From a virus: DNA of 34,544 nt. The notes beneath the pieces were generated by a model. That model did not search any database. It saw only the letters and a program-made list of their open reading frames with translations, and was not told the DNA's origin. The DNA is taken from positions 1 to 34,544 of IMG/VR virus record IMGVR_UViG_3300021952_000020, one strand, 5' to 3'. Shown piece by piece: positions 19,079-26,692 of this stretch; the first letter of the stretch is position 1, and each line of letters opens with the position of its first letter. The translations under genes were made by a program, and so were the position numbers.

Positions 19079-19615
19079 ATGAACTTAGAATCGTTTATAC
19101 AGGTGTACGACGATTTCCTGACAAAGGACGAGTGCGAACGGCTTATCGGGCTGTGGCGTGATAATGCTGGGAGTGTGGAGCAACACGACACTCCAAGCTA
19201 TAAATTCTCACAGCTTAATCTGCACACTGCTAGATTAACACACATTTCACAAGCCTTTGCAAAGCGGGTAGATCCTGTAGCGCGGAAGTATTTTGAAGAA
19301 CGAAACCTACTAACGTTCATTCCTGAATATGGGTATGAAGAAGTCAGAATGAAGCGATACCTGGCTGGCGGTAAAGAGCAATTCAAAACGCATGTCGATA
19401 CATTTGATGCGGCTAGTGCTAAACGGTTTTTAATTGCGTTGGTGTACCTGAATGATAACGATGGCAATACAGAGTTTCCTCGATTAGGAATTTCCGTTAC
19501 TCCGAATGTGGGTAGATTAGTTCTGTTTCCTCCGACGTGGATGTTCCCTCACTCCGGTAATGTGCCAACTGACATCGATAAGTATGTCATTATGACGAGT
19601 TTAAATTACGTATGA
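19079..19615 (+). CDS. 2-oxoglutarate/Fe(II)-dependent oxygenase (prolyl 4-hydroxylase-like)
   Basis: 178 residues. Iron ligands fit the H-x-D...H pattern: His105 and Asp107 in THVDTF and His158 in FPHSG. The N-terminal YDDFLTKDECERLI and the core VRMKRYLAGG, then FLIALVYLN, are typical of the P4Hc family. Lys168 in DKYVIMTSLNY takes the usual 2-oxoglutarate position (Arg or Lys). Such phage enzymes may hydroxylate a protein residue or a nucleotide. The substrate cannot be told. It begins within two bases of the helicase stop and overlaps the next start. Confidence 0.85.
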   Translation: MNLESFIQVYDDFLTKDECERLIGLWRDNAGSVEQHDTPSYKFSQLNLHTARLTHISQAFAKRVDPVARKYFEERNLLTFIPEYGYEEVRMKRYLAGGKEQFKTHVDTFDAASAKRFLIALVYLNDNDGNTEFPRLGISVTPNVGRLVLFPPTWMFPHSGNVPTDIDKYVIMTSLNYV

Positions 19616-19845
19616 AAACGCTCAGAATTGTAAAATTAGAACATCCTAGCGGGCGAGTTGAGTACGCAATTCAGCAAAGGCATAAACTATTTTTATTTGA
19701 ATGGTGGACGTTTGCTGGTTGGGAAGACCCGTATTCTGATAGTAGGTTTAACACGCTCGAAGAAGCAAAAGATAACATGTGGATGTTTGACGGTTCTAAA
19801 ACTATCGAAACCGTTGTCGAAGTGTTTAATGAAACTGTTGATTGA
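19612..19845 (+). CDS. Small phage protein
   Basis: 77 residues, aromatic-rich (FLFEWWTFAGWEDPY). Short proteins with a beta hairpin then EEAKD helix like this are frequent in phages and unnamed. Its ATG overlaps the oxygenase stop. Function unknown. Confidence 0.6.
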   Translation: MKTLRIVKLEHPSGRVEYAIQQRHKLFLFEWWTFAGWEDPYSDSRFNTLEEAKDNMWMFDGSKTIETVVEVFNETVD

Positions 19846-19905
19846 AATGTGTTGTATGAAACGGGGAAATACCATATAATGCAATTTTTAAATATGAAGG
19901 GTTAT

Positions 19906-20193
19906 ATGTTTCAACTCATTAGTGTGATCTTGGGTAGTTCGGTGCTGCTGTTTGGACTTGCGGTTTTTAATACATTCGTCCTATATTTATTGTGGGGATG
20001 GTTCTTAACACCCGTGTTCCATGTTGCTACTCCGTCTTTTGCGTTGTTGTATGGTCTTATGCTGTTGGTGTCATATACACATCCGATCAGAAAGGAAGAT
20101 AGTGAAAGTGGGGTAGCCGATAAGATAGCCGCTAGTCTTGCGAAAAGTTGTGTTTTTCTTCTAGTTGGGTATATCGTTCACTTGTTCGTATAA
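19906..20193 (+). CDS. Membrane protein with three hydrophobic segments
   Basis: 95 residues from ATG 19906, chosen because AAGGG stands 4 bases upstream. Alternative in-frame starts are ATG 19879 and, upstream, a TTG at 19849 without a clear site. Spans are about 3-28, 35-57 and 75-94. The stretch WGWFLTPVFHVATPSFALLYG resembles small membrane proteins of other myoviruses, function unknown. A strong terminator follows at 20210-20239. Confidence 0.55.
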   Translation: MFQLISVILGSSVLLFGLAVFNTFVLYLLWGWFLTPVFHVATPSFALLYGLMLLVSYTHPIRKEDSESGVADKIAASLAKSCVFLLVGYIVHLFV

Positions 20194-20209
20194 GTCCCAC
20201 ACATTTTTA

Positions 20210-20239
20210 AAACGCCCGAGTAAATATGCTCGGGCGTTT
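20210..20239 (+). terminator. Rho-independent terminator
   Basis: AAACGCCCGAG and CTCGGGCGTTT form a perfect 11-bp stem with an 8-nt loop, followed by TTTGCATTTT. It ends the transcript running through uvsX and the helicase. A new promoter begins 12 bases later. Confidence 0.9.
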
Positions 20240-20250
20240 GCATTTTAGGC

Positions 20251-20278
20251 TTTACATTTCTTAAAGACTGTGTATAAT
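20251..20278 (+). promoter_or_regulatory. Sigma70-type promoter
   Basis: TTTACA, 16 bases, TATAAT. The stretch from TTTACATTTCTTAAAGACTG to TATAATG matches the promoter at 23177 almost exactly, but the downstream CACATCAAGCAAC string is replaced by CCACGAATTAG. It drives the frameshifted gene at 20314. Confidence 0.8.
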
Positions 20279-20313
20279 GTCCACGAATTAGTTAAAACTT
20301 TAGAAGGTAATTT

Positions 20314-20479
20314 ATGAACCAAATCAAAGTCGCATGGGATGCTTGGTTAGCCGCAAACTTACATGACGAAGAAGGGAAACTTCGACCCGCCGTTAGGCTC
20401 TGCTTGGCCTAAATGGGAAGCACTTCGAAAGGTAGCAGATGAGAAGTGGTATGAGTATCTGAAAGTTTGTGGTAAATAG
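20314..20479 (+). pseudogene. Small gene with a +1 frame change
   Basis: ATG 20314, after AAGGTAATTT, opens a frame that stops at 20412. After the codons for NLHDEEG the +1 frame continues to 20479 with a more natural sequence (PKWEALRKVADEKWYEYLKVCGK). The switch lies at GAAGAAGGGAAAC. One G fewer there would give a continuous protein of 54 residues. It may be a mutation, a base-calling error in the G-run, or programmed frameshifting. Own promoter at 20251. Confidence 0.5.
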
Positions 20480-20489
20480 CATATTGGTA

Positions 20490-20517
20490 TTGTACAACAG
20501 AAATAATCGTGTATAAT
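20490..20517 (+). promoter_or_regulatory. Sigma70-type promoter for the 20555 gene
   Basis: TTGTAC, 16 bases, TATAAT, preceded by CGTG and followed by GCACACATCGAAAC, a variant of the shared promoter-downstream string. Confidence 0.7.
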
Positions 20518-20554
20518 GCACACATCGAAACATAAACAACATAGGAGGTATAGC

Positions 20555-21283
20555 ATGGACAAGCAAAGAGCAACTCGAATTCTTAAAGGTGTTCACAAAC
20601 TGTTAGAGAACGCGTTGCACACCGAGAACAAGCTACTTCGAACTTATGCAGACGAAGTTGTTGCCGATTTGAAAGTTAATACCAAGACAGGTTTTAGATA
20701 CGAAACTGTGGCACATTCGATCTATCAGTGGGGATTAAAGGTCAATCACAATTTGATACAAGATTTGCTATCCCACAAAGATTTAGCAAACACCACTTCC
20801 AATGTGAACATGAACGCGTTGCGACTTTGTTTAGTCGATGCGATGATTTGGGTGTTATCTAAACCCGGTACATTTCAACCAGACTTGGCGGTTGCGGAAA
20901 CTAAAAACAAATTTTTTGAGTTGGGGCTGTTATACCTGAATTCGGTATATTTGATTGAAGAAGCGTCGAAACTGATTGCGAACGACGAAACAAATTATGT
21001 TTGCGTTGCAATGAAAAGATGTGAGGAAGAAACACCAAAACTTAAACCTGCACGTCTTGTGATGTATCGATGGGTTTCTTACCAATTAAAAGGTGCATTT
21101 AGTTTGTACGTTGCGTTGTCAGCCAAAATTCCTGAGGTTGTAGATCCTATCACATTTTATATGAAGACAGCTCGCCTTCAGTGGTTAGATTTGATGCTTG
21201 CGCATCTTCATAAGTATGGTGTGCAATTTGATTCTAGCTCCCCTATTGACGTATTAGTGCAGGAACTTAAAAGAAATGACTAG
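20555..21283 (+). CDS. Duplicated-domain helical protein, paralogue of 23246
   Basis: 242 residues from ATG 20555 after AGGAGG; an upstream ATG at 20516 lies inside the -10 region. All-helical and soluble. The C-terminal half (from YLIEEASKLIANDETNYVC) matches the N-terminal half of the protein at 23246 (LLNEAKQLIKGDETTYVC) and shares with it YKM/YMK..R..WLDLM and a closing short helix. The N-terminal half may be a second, more diverged copy of the same ~110-residue unit. No known function. It has its own promoter and ends overlapping denV. Confidence 0.65.
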   Translation: MDKQRATRILKGVHKLLENALHTENKLLRTYADEVVADLKVNTKTGFRYETVAHSIYQWGLKVNHNLIQDLLSHKDLANTTSNVNMNALRLCLVDAMIWVLSKPGTFQPDLAVAETKNKFFELGLLYLNSVYLIEEASKLIANDETNYVCVAMKRCEEETPKLKPARLVMYRWVSYQLKGAFSLYVALSAKIPEVVDPITFYMKTARLQWLDLMLAHLHKYGVQFDSSSPIDVLVQELKRND

Positions 21284-21689
21284 AGTTAATTTGGTAGATG
21301 TGAAGACGTTGATGGATCAGCACCTGGTGGCGGAGTATTGCGAAATTCCTATGGTGTTATCTTCATTAGAACGAAGCATCAAAGCTCGGGGTGTGGAAAA
21401 CATTTATAAAATCGTGCCAAAACGCTACACCCTTAATCGTGGGCACGTCAGCTTCTTCTACGACAAGTTGAAATGGCTGGAAGGCAGATATCGAGCTGTA
21501 TTCAATGAAATGTTGCAAAGAGGGTTTAAACCTGACAAACAAAAATATAGAACGGATTTTAATAAACACCCGAAGTTCTATAACGATTGGAATCCCGTTT
21601 CGGAGGACATTATGGTGTCTAAGCAACGAATTGACGAGCGGGTTGCAATGAAACCTACTTGGTATAGACTTACAGAAAGGGTTGGTTGA
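21276..21689 (+). CDS. denV: Pyrimidine dimer DNA glycosylase (endonuclease V)
   Basis: 137 residues, as in T4 DenV (138). The enzyme starts repair of UV-induced thymine dimers by cutting the N-glycosyl bond and the abasic site. The catalytic N-terminal Thr2 (MTRVNL), Arg3 and catalytic Glu23 in LVAEYCEIP align with T4, as do HVSFFYDKLKWL and the C-terminal KPTWYRL that contacts DNA. It begins 8 bases before the end of the preceding gene. Confidence 0.92.
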   Translation: MTRVNLVDVKTLMDQHLVAEYCEIPMVLSSLERSIKARGVENIYKIVPKRYTLNRGHVSFFYDKLKWLEGRYRAVFNEMLQRGFKPDKQKYRTDFNKHPKFYNDWNPVSEDIMVSKQRIDERVAMKPTWYRLTERVG

Positions 21690-22181
21690 ATGGAACAGAT
21701 GTATATAACATTTCAAGAACAAAAAGATAATGTCCCTTTGGGGTTTGCCGCGGCTTACAACCCCACGAAGGTTAAGGTCGACGAACGAAATCACATTCAA
21801 CGCGAATGGGCGTACGATCGATATGAATTGGTCGATGGTGTCGTGATCGACCGCAGAACTTGCTACTTTGACAGTGAAAATGGTCAGTACAGAAATGACC
21901 AAAACAATTTGACTAAAGACGTTCCTAGAAAATTGCAACCTGCGATATTGGAAAACCTCCCGCAAGAAGGGTTTAAAATCACAGATTTTGTGGCCAGAGA
22001 GCGCGGAAACAAATTGTTCAAAATTTTAGACCCGAGAGGGTTTGAGCTAGAGATCAGTGTAGCAAATTTGTTAGGGCTGATGTCAGCGTGTACAATTTCA
22101 AACTGTGAGTTCGTTGGTAAATACAAGTGGGATTTTGGTAAGACGGGTGTAGGCAAGGCGAAGTTAGTGAAGGTAGAATAA
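21690..22181 (+). CDS. Hypothetical protein
   Basis: 163 residues, soluble and charged. It starts at the base after the denV stop, with AGAAAGGGTTGG upstream of its ATG. The middle part includes FKITDFVARERGNKLFKILDPRGFELEIS, a small beta domain resembling single-strand or nucleic-acid binding folds only in general shape. I do not recognise it. Confidence 0.6.
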   Translation: MEQMYITFQEQKDNVPLGFAAAYNPTKVKVDERNHIQREWAYDRYELVDGVVIDRRTCYFDSENGQYRNDQNNLTKDVPRKLQPAILENLPQEGFKITDFVARERGNKLFKILDPRGFELEISVANLLGLMSACTISNCEFVGKYKWDFGKTGVGKAKLVKVE

Positions 22182-22183
22182 CT

Positions 22184-22342
22184 ATGAAATATAGGGAGTT
22201 GGTAAACTTAAAAGTCCCTGCGTACTACGCATATTGAGAAATTGTGCGCAGTAAAGACTGTGGAAAACTTTTATTTCATTCGCTAAAATTTGCAGACAAT
22301 GATTGTGCAGCGATGACAACTATGGGCGGCGAAATGTATTAA
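22184..22342 (+). pseudogene. Small reading frame interrupted by an in-frame UGA
   Basis: ATG 22184 opens 17 codons (MKYRELVNLKVPAYYAY), then TGA at 22235-22237, then the same frame continues for 34 codons to TAA 22342 with good composition (EIVRSKDCGKLLFHSLKFAD). No frameshift is needed. Either a nonsense mutation or read-through gives the full 52-residue product. The phage's tRNA-Trp has anticodon CCA and would not read UGA. Confidence 0.5.
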
Positions 22343-22351
22343 GGAACAATT

Positions 22352-22555
22352 ATGAAACAAACCGCATTAGAATATATTAACTCAATCGGACACGTATGGT
22401 ACGAATCGACACAAACTGAGGACGCTGCACTGGCAAGGTTGATATCATCTCACGAACGACTACGTGAAGAAAATCGCGCACGTCATGAAAAGATTCGAAC
22501 GCGAAGCAGGTTTAAACGTTGGGTTCTTGCTGTGATAGGCGAGGGAAATTTATGA
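22352..22555 (+). CDS. Small basic helical protein
   Basis: 67 residues, with an Arg-rich middle (SSHERLREENRARHEKIRTRSRFKRW cut short here) and a hydrophobic end. AAGGAAC precedes ATG. It overlaps a tiny downstream frame. May bind nucleic acid or membrane. Function unknown. Confidence 0.55.
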   Translation: MKQTALEYINSIGHVWYESTQTEDAALARLISSHERLREENRARHEKIRTRSRFKRWVLAVIGEGNL

Positions 22556-22623
22556 GTTTAGTTTATGCGCTAACGCATAAACGACAAGTATTAGGGAGAT
22601 GGAAAGATGACGTTATCGTTTAA
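22552..22623 (+). CDS. Possible 23-residue peptide
   Basis: ATG 22552, behind GAGGGAAATTT and overlapping the previous stop, opens a frame for MSLVYALTHKRQVLGRWKDD-type peptide that ends inside the next gene. A perfect hairpin TTTATGCG-CTAA-CGCATAAA lies within it and could affect translation of the downstream membrane protein. It may be a leader rather than a product. Confidence 0.3.
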   Translation: MSLVYALTHKRQVLGRWKDDVIV

Positions 22624-22801
22624 ATACAGATTGGCGGGGTTGTTTGGGGTGTTATTGAGTTATTGGATAACTGCCTACTTCATGCACATATTTCCATCTT
22701 GGGCGGAATTTCCGATGTTGCTGACGGGCGTTACCCTAGGAATTTTTAATTTTGTGATTGTGATTGCAGGCGATGCCATTCTACGCATACAGGTCGATTA
22801 A
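22607..22801 (+). CDS. Small membrane protein
   Basis: 64 residues with two hydrophobic spans, about 7-28 and 36-57, and GGGAGATGGAAAG before the ATG. Inner membrane, function unknown. The gene after it starts one base beyond its stop. Confidence 0.6.
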   Translation: MTLSFKYRLAGLFGVLLSYWITAYFMHIFPSWAEFPMLLTGVTLGIFNFVIVIAGDAILRIQVD

Positions 22802-22802
22802 A

Positions 22803-23174
22803 ATGAAAGATGAAAAGTTTGATGTGGTTGTAGATGGTAAGGCGGTTCTTACACTAAATTCCCGTTTGGCGAAAATTCAATGCGTATCAGAAGAGCAAAT
22901 ACGCAACCTTAAATATCTACATTACGAAAAATACAAGCTGTTCGAGCAATGCAAAGTTCAAACAGATGTGAATTTACTTCGGATGCTCGCGGCTATGCTT
23001 GAGCTGATCGAATATGAGCTCCAGCGAAATTGGAATTTTCCTTTGAATAAAAACTTCCACAAATTTTGGAACATTCCTGGCTGTAGTTGCCCAAAAATGG
23101 ATAACGAAGACGCGTTCCCAACGGGGTATTATGTACATTCGGATAGCTGTCTGATTCATAGTAGTGTAAATTAG
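22803..23174 (+). CDS. Conserved small phage protein with cysteine and histidine motif
   Basis: 123 residues from ATG 22803. The C-terminal pattern FHKFWNIPGCSCPKMDNEDAF and GYYVHSDSCLIH contains three Cys and several His residues fit to bind zinc, and recurs in phages of this group as a protein of unknown function. Two bases after its stop the promoter at 23177 begins. Confidence 0.65.
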   Translation: MKDEKFDVVVDGKAVLTLNSRLAKIQCVSEEQIRNLKYLHYEKYKLFEQCKVQTDVNLLRMLAAMLELIEYELQRNWNFPLNKNFHKFWNIPGCSCPKMDNEDAFPTGYYVHSDSCLIHSSVN

Positions 23175-23176
23175 GC

Positions 23177-23204
23177 TTTACATTTCTTAAAGACTGCGTA
23201 TAAT
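23177..23204 (+). promoter_or_regulatory. Sigma70-type promoter for the 23246 gene
   Basis: TTTACA, 16 bases, TATAAT, followed by GCGCACATCAAGCAACG, nearly the same as the promoter at 10197 over the whole stretch. Confidence 0.8.
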
Positions 23205-23245
23205 GCGCACATCAAGCAACGAAATTTAACTTTTAGGAGGCAGGT

Positions 23246-23995
23246 ATGGATAAGCGACGTGCAATCACTTTGTTGAACGAAGCAAAGCAATTGATCAAGG
23301 GCGACGAAACGACTTACGTATGTATCGCATTGAATCGTGCGCGGCTTAACAGACACGGTATCGGTTTCTTAACACCGACTAATACGCGTTTTGACAAACC
23401 TTGTTATGATTTACGGAATTGGATTGATCAGCAACTCACGTCGGAAGATATATCTGTTTCGACATTCTTTAACTATCTGCAACTTCCAAAGCGCAATTTG
23501 CCGTTGCTTTCCGAAGACGCTTTGGTGAATTATAAAATGATGTGGATTGATTTAATGATTACGTATTTGAAAACGCAAGAGTTTGATATCCACTACAACC
23601 CTGCTCAAATCATCAGAACCCAAATCATTGCTGATTTAACGAAAGCAAATCATATTTTGGATGTGTTGGAAAGCGCGTCTAAAATGGTGGAGGCGTCACA
23701 ATACGATTACTCATGTAATGCAGTGTCTGCGTGTAAGGATCAACAGGGTGCAACCTTAGACACTGTGGTTGCGGCAAATGCAATTTTGTCTTGGATCGTA
23801 TCGCAATTGAAATATCTTACATTTCCTAGTTGGCTACTTGAGGGGGAGGAGTATCGCATCTCAAAAATGCGTCGAGCCCGAATCTTATGGATTAACAAGA
23901 TGGCGCAAACAGTGCGCGAGCACCCTACAACGTTTTCAGCAATGAAAGTTGCTACCATGTATCGCGAAGAATTGCTCGCAGAATATAACAAATAG
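23246..23995 (+). CDS. Duplicated-domain helical protein, paralogue of 20555
   Basis: 249 residues, all-helical, soluble, with AGGAGGCAGGT before ATG. It consists of two similar units: residues 5-125 (EAKQLIKGDETTYVC ... MWIDLMITYLK) and 134-249 (ESASKMVEASQYDYSC ... LWINKMAQTVR). Each starts with a helix ending in a YxC motif and ends with W(I)(D/N)xM. The protein at 20555 contains related units. No enzyme motif is seen. Its own strong promoter suggests early need. Confidence 0.65.
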   Translation: MDKRRAITLLNEAKQLIKGDETTYVCIALNRARLNRHGIGFLTPTNTRFDKPCYDLRNWIDQQLTSEDISVSTFFNYLQLPKRNLPLLSEDALVNYKMMWIDLMITYLKTQEFDIHYNPAQIIRTQIIADLTKANHILDVLESASKMVEASQYDYSCNAVSACKDQQGATLDTVVAANAILSWIVSQLKYLTFPSWLLEGEEYRISKMRRARILWINKMAQTVREHPTTFSAMKVATMYREELLAEYNK

Positions 23996-24003
23996 GAGTT
24001 AAT

Positions 24004-24588
24004 ATGAACATTACTACACCTAACACCTGGTTTACTTCAGATCTACACTTTCGACACAAAAACGTGATCGGATACTCAAATCGCCCTTTTGATAATGTCG
24101 AAGAAATGAACGCGGGTATTGTCGATGCTTGGAATTCTCAAGTTGGAAAAGACGACACCGTAGTTCATTTAGGCGATTTTTGTTTTGGCGGATTGGAAGT
24201 AACCAAAGATTTTATTCAGCAGCTCAATGGACAGAAAATTTTTGTTCTTGGCAACCACGACAGCAGAAAGCACTGGAGCAAAATTGCCTCTGAAGGCACG
24301 CACTTAGGCATTGTCAAGGTGTATTTCGGCGACGGTGCGTCTATCAACATTGGGGAACAGCGCATCGTAATGTCTCACTTCCCATACTACATCTGGGACG
24401 GAATGCAACATGGGGCGTGGAACGTTCACGGTCATTGCCACGGAAACGCACCCGAAACACCAAAAAAACAGTTTGATGTTGGTATCGATAACAAGTTCAA
24501 ACTTACCGGTAAGTTCGACCTGTGGTCTTATGAAGAACTTGCGGAAATTATGGCGAACCGTGTTATTCAACAGTTAGACCACCACTAA
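24004..24588 (+). CDS. Calcineurin-like metallophosphoesterase
   Basis: 194 residues. All metal-binding motifs of the family are visible: SDLHFRHKN (DxH, about 11), LGDFCFGG (GD, about 57), LGNHD (about 79), MSHFP (about 122) and HGHCHG (about 141). It cleaves phosphate mono- or diesters; phage members act on nucleotides or RNA ends in some cases, but the substrate is unknown here. It has AGGAGTTAAT-ATG after the gene at 23246, so probably shares its promoter. Confidence 0.88.
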   Translation: MNITTPNTWFTSDLHFRHKNVIGYSNRPFDNVEEMNAGIVDAWNSQVGKDDTVVHLGDFCFGGLEVTKDFIQQLNGQKIFVLGNHDSRKHWSKIASEGTHLGIVKVYFGDGASINIGEQRIVMSHFPYYIWDGMQHGAWNVHGHCHGNAPETPKKQFDVGIDNKFKLTGKFDLWSYEELAEIMANRVIQQLDHH

Positions 24589-24625
24589 ATAACTGTACCT
24601 GATAACTATACGGAAGACAAATACT

Positions 24626-26131
24626 GTGGTAACTTACTTAGATTTTTTGAATGAAGCGTTCAACTCGACACAGATTGATAAAGTGTCCCAACTTGTGCAG
24701 AAATACCTGCACAAGAAAACCAAATTCACATATTCGCAAATTTTAGGGCCGGAAGAGTTTAAAAACTCTGAAGGTAAAGGCTTCGGAATTCGCTTCTTCT
24801 TCAACGGCACGCAATGTATTCGTTTCAATTGGCTGACTAACAATATGTCAGCCAATTGCAGTTCGATTGATATTTGGCCAAAGAACCCAACAAGTCGAGA
24901 TCCGAAATGGCGCATTATTACCAAAACTGACCGAGGTGTCGACTTACCACTGGTGCAGATCTTGCCCGTGGTTGCTGACATCATTTTAGATCCGTCCACT
25001 CGTGCATATGAAGTATTAACAACGTCTGACACATTAGAAAGTGAGGAACTCACGGAAGCTATGCGCGAATCTACTTATCTGAAGTTTATCGACCAATTTG
25101 TCACTAAGATGAATAGTGGGAATGTGGTCAACGCGAGAAATGCCGCTATCAGTGATACATCAAATGACCAGATAGAGTTGGCTCGTGAGCTGTTTGCAGC
25201 TCTAGTTAAAGATAACAAAGCCGTTTCTACACCAAAAGGCACTTCGTTGTTGCCAGGCGTACAAATCACAGCAAACGAATTATACGGGTTGACAGATCAC
25301 CTAAAATCTTTCGCTAAAGTCACAGTAACCAAAGGACCTACCGGTGATGTAGTTCGACCTAGTCCAGAGATTGCAGAATTTGAAAAGAAGGTCGATAAAA
25401 TTGCGTTTGATAAACAGCTAGAACACTTGTCTCAGCTAACATCGATGGTGATCGCAAAGCTATCGTATGCGTTATTCGTTGCCGGGCGCGGCGGTGTGGG
25501 TAAAACTCACACTGTAGAAAAAACACTACACGACCACGGATTGTCCGACGGCGACGGTTATCATTTGTTGGCAACCACTGCAACCCCGTCTATCATTTAT
25601 CAAACCCTATACAAAAATCGTGAGGGTATCATCTTGTTTGATGACTGTGATGATGCGTTGGGTGATCAGGAAGGGCGTAATTTGATCAAGGGTGCAACAG
25701 ATACCAAGAAGGTTCGTAAGGTGGGTTGGGGTAAGAGAGTCAGTTGGACTTACGACCCAGTTACCGAGCCAGAGAAAGAAGAAATGGAAGGAATGTACCC
25801 TTCCAGTTTCGAGTTCAAAGGTCGTGTTATCTTCATCAGTAATTTGAAGCTAGACAAACTAGACCCTGACGGCGCATTACGCACTCGCGGGTTTATCATT
25901 AACGTAGATCCAACGGACTTAGAAGTTATCGAACTGATGGAAACTGTGTTAGATGAAATTGCCCTTGAAAATCCCGACTACACTATTACACATGACGAGC
26001 GTTTAGAGGCACTAGACACTCTACGAGCTCAGGGTGGTAAGTCGTTGAACTTCCGTAAACTTCAAAGAGCATTGAACATGCGAGCAAGCGGCAATCCTAA
26101 TTGGAAAGAACTTGCTGAGTTGTACGCATAG
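24626..26131 (+). CDS. AAA+ ATPase
   Basis: 501 residues. An N-terminal half without known domain (1-245), then an ATPase core: Walker A GRGGVGKT (287-294), Walker B GIILFDDCDD (334-343), sensor 1 VIFISN (about 400) and an arginine-bearing ALRTRG (about 415). This is the fold of clamp-loader-like or DnaC-like ATPases. Start is probably GTG 24626 after GGAAGAC. Its role could be in DNA metabolism or virion-linked; I cannot tell. It ends a long plus-strand run and is followed by a bidirectional terminator. Confidence 0.75.
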   Translation: MVTYLDFLNEAFNSTQIDKVSQLVQKYLHKKTKFTYSQILGPEEFKNSEGKGFGIRFFFNGTQCIRFNWLTNNMSANCSSIDIWPKNPTSRDPKWRIITKTDRGVDLPLVQILPVVADIILDPSTRAYEVLTTSDTLESEELTEAMRESTYLKFIDQFVTKMNSGNVVNARNAAISDTSNDQIELARELFAALVKDNKAVSTPKGTSLLPGVQITANELYGLTDHLKSFAKVTVTKGPTGDVVRPSPEIAEFEKKVDKIAFDKQLEHLSQLTSMVIAKLSYALFVAGRGGVGKTHTVEKTLHDHGLSDGDGYHLLATTATPSIIYQTLYKNREGIILFDDCDDALGDQEGRNLIKGATDTKKVRKVGWGKRVSWTYDPVTEPEKEEMEGMYPSSFEFKGRVIFISNLKLDKLDPDGALRTRGFIINVDPTDLEVIELMETVLDEIALENPDYTITHDERLEALDTLRAQGGKSLNFRKLQRALNMRASGNPNWKELAELYA

Positions 26132-26154
26132 TTTTACTTAGTTCTACAAAACAA

Positions 26155-26174
26155 AATCCCGCAATTGCGGGATT
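26155..26174. terminator. Bidirectional rho-independent terminator
   Basis: AATCCCGCAATTGCGGGATT is a perfect palindrome followed by TTTTTATT on the plus strand and preceded by AAAACAAA, which is TTTGTTTT on the minus strand. It can end both the plus transcript of the ATPase and the convergent minus transcript of the baseplate genes. Confidence 0.85.
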
Positions 26175-26198
26175 TTTATTGAGTGCTTATCCGGTTAA

Positions 26199-26651
26199 TT
26201 ACATAGAACGGAACCAGCTAGTGGTTGGGTGGTGGTATGTCAGTTGAATTGGTGTATTTGCAGCAAGGGCCGTAGGAGCACCATCAAAAGTTGCCCCTGT
26301 TGAAATCCACGTGGCAGTTGCAAGTGCCACCGCAGACGAGATGGTAACTTGTAACCCGTCCAATGCAGCAGTGGCGACTGGCAGCGTAAATGCAACGGCC
26401 GCCGCTTGAGTGCCTGTGAACCTAACAGTCGGAGTAAGTTCATTAACCGTGTAAGTGGCGGCGGCGTTGTTTGGAACAACAACTTTGCCCAAATTGTAAA
26501 ATTCGCCAGTTTTAATGGCTGATACGATAGGGTTTAGGGTCATCCCATCCCAACCTAAATGATTTTTGAGAATTTTTGCCACGTCTTGCACAAACGCTTG
26601 GTCAGCAACGGCTGCGGCTGCTGTTAAATCTGTGGATACTAATGCTGCCAT
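26199..26651 (-). CDS. Probable virion protein
   Basis: 150 residues, rich in Ala and Thr, beta-like in its C-terminal half (TYTVNELTPTVRFTG then ATWISTGATF), with a short helical start. Composition is like tail-fibre, neck or decoration proteins. It is the last gene on the minus-strand baseplate stretch, has a separate ribosome binding site (AGGAG) and a candidate late-promoter motif at 26668-26692. Function not recognised. Confidence 0.6.
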   Translation of the reverse strand: MAALVSTDLTAAAAVADQAFVQDVAKILKNHLGWDGMTLNPIVSAIKTGEFYNLGKVVVPNNAAATYTVNELTPTVRFTGTQAAAVAFTLPVATAALDGLQVTISSAVALATATWISTGATFDGAPTALAANTPIQLTYHHPTTSWFRSM

Positions 26652-26667
26652 GTGAATCTCCTATTGT

Positions 26668-26692
26668 TAATATATGAACACTAACTATTTAG
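26668..26692 (-). promoter_or_regulatory. Candidate late-promoter motif
   Basis: Minus-strand CTAAATAGTTAG then CATATATTA, 17 bases before the start at 26651 and downstream of the baseplate spike gene. It belongs to the same motif group as 4045, 5534 and 32135. Confidence 0.3.
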
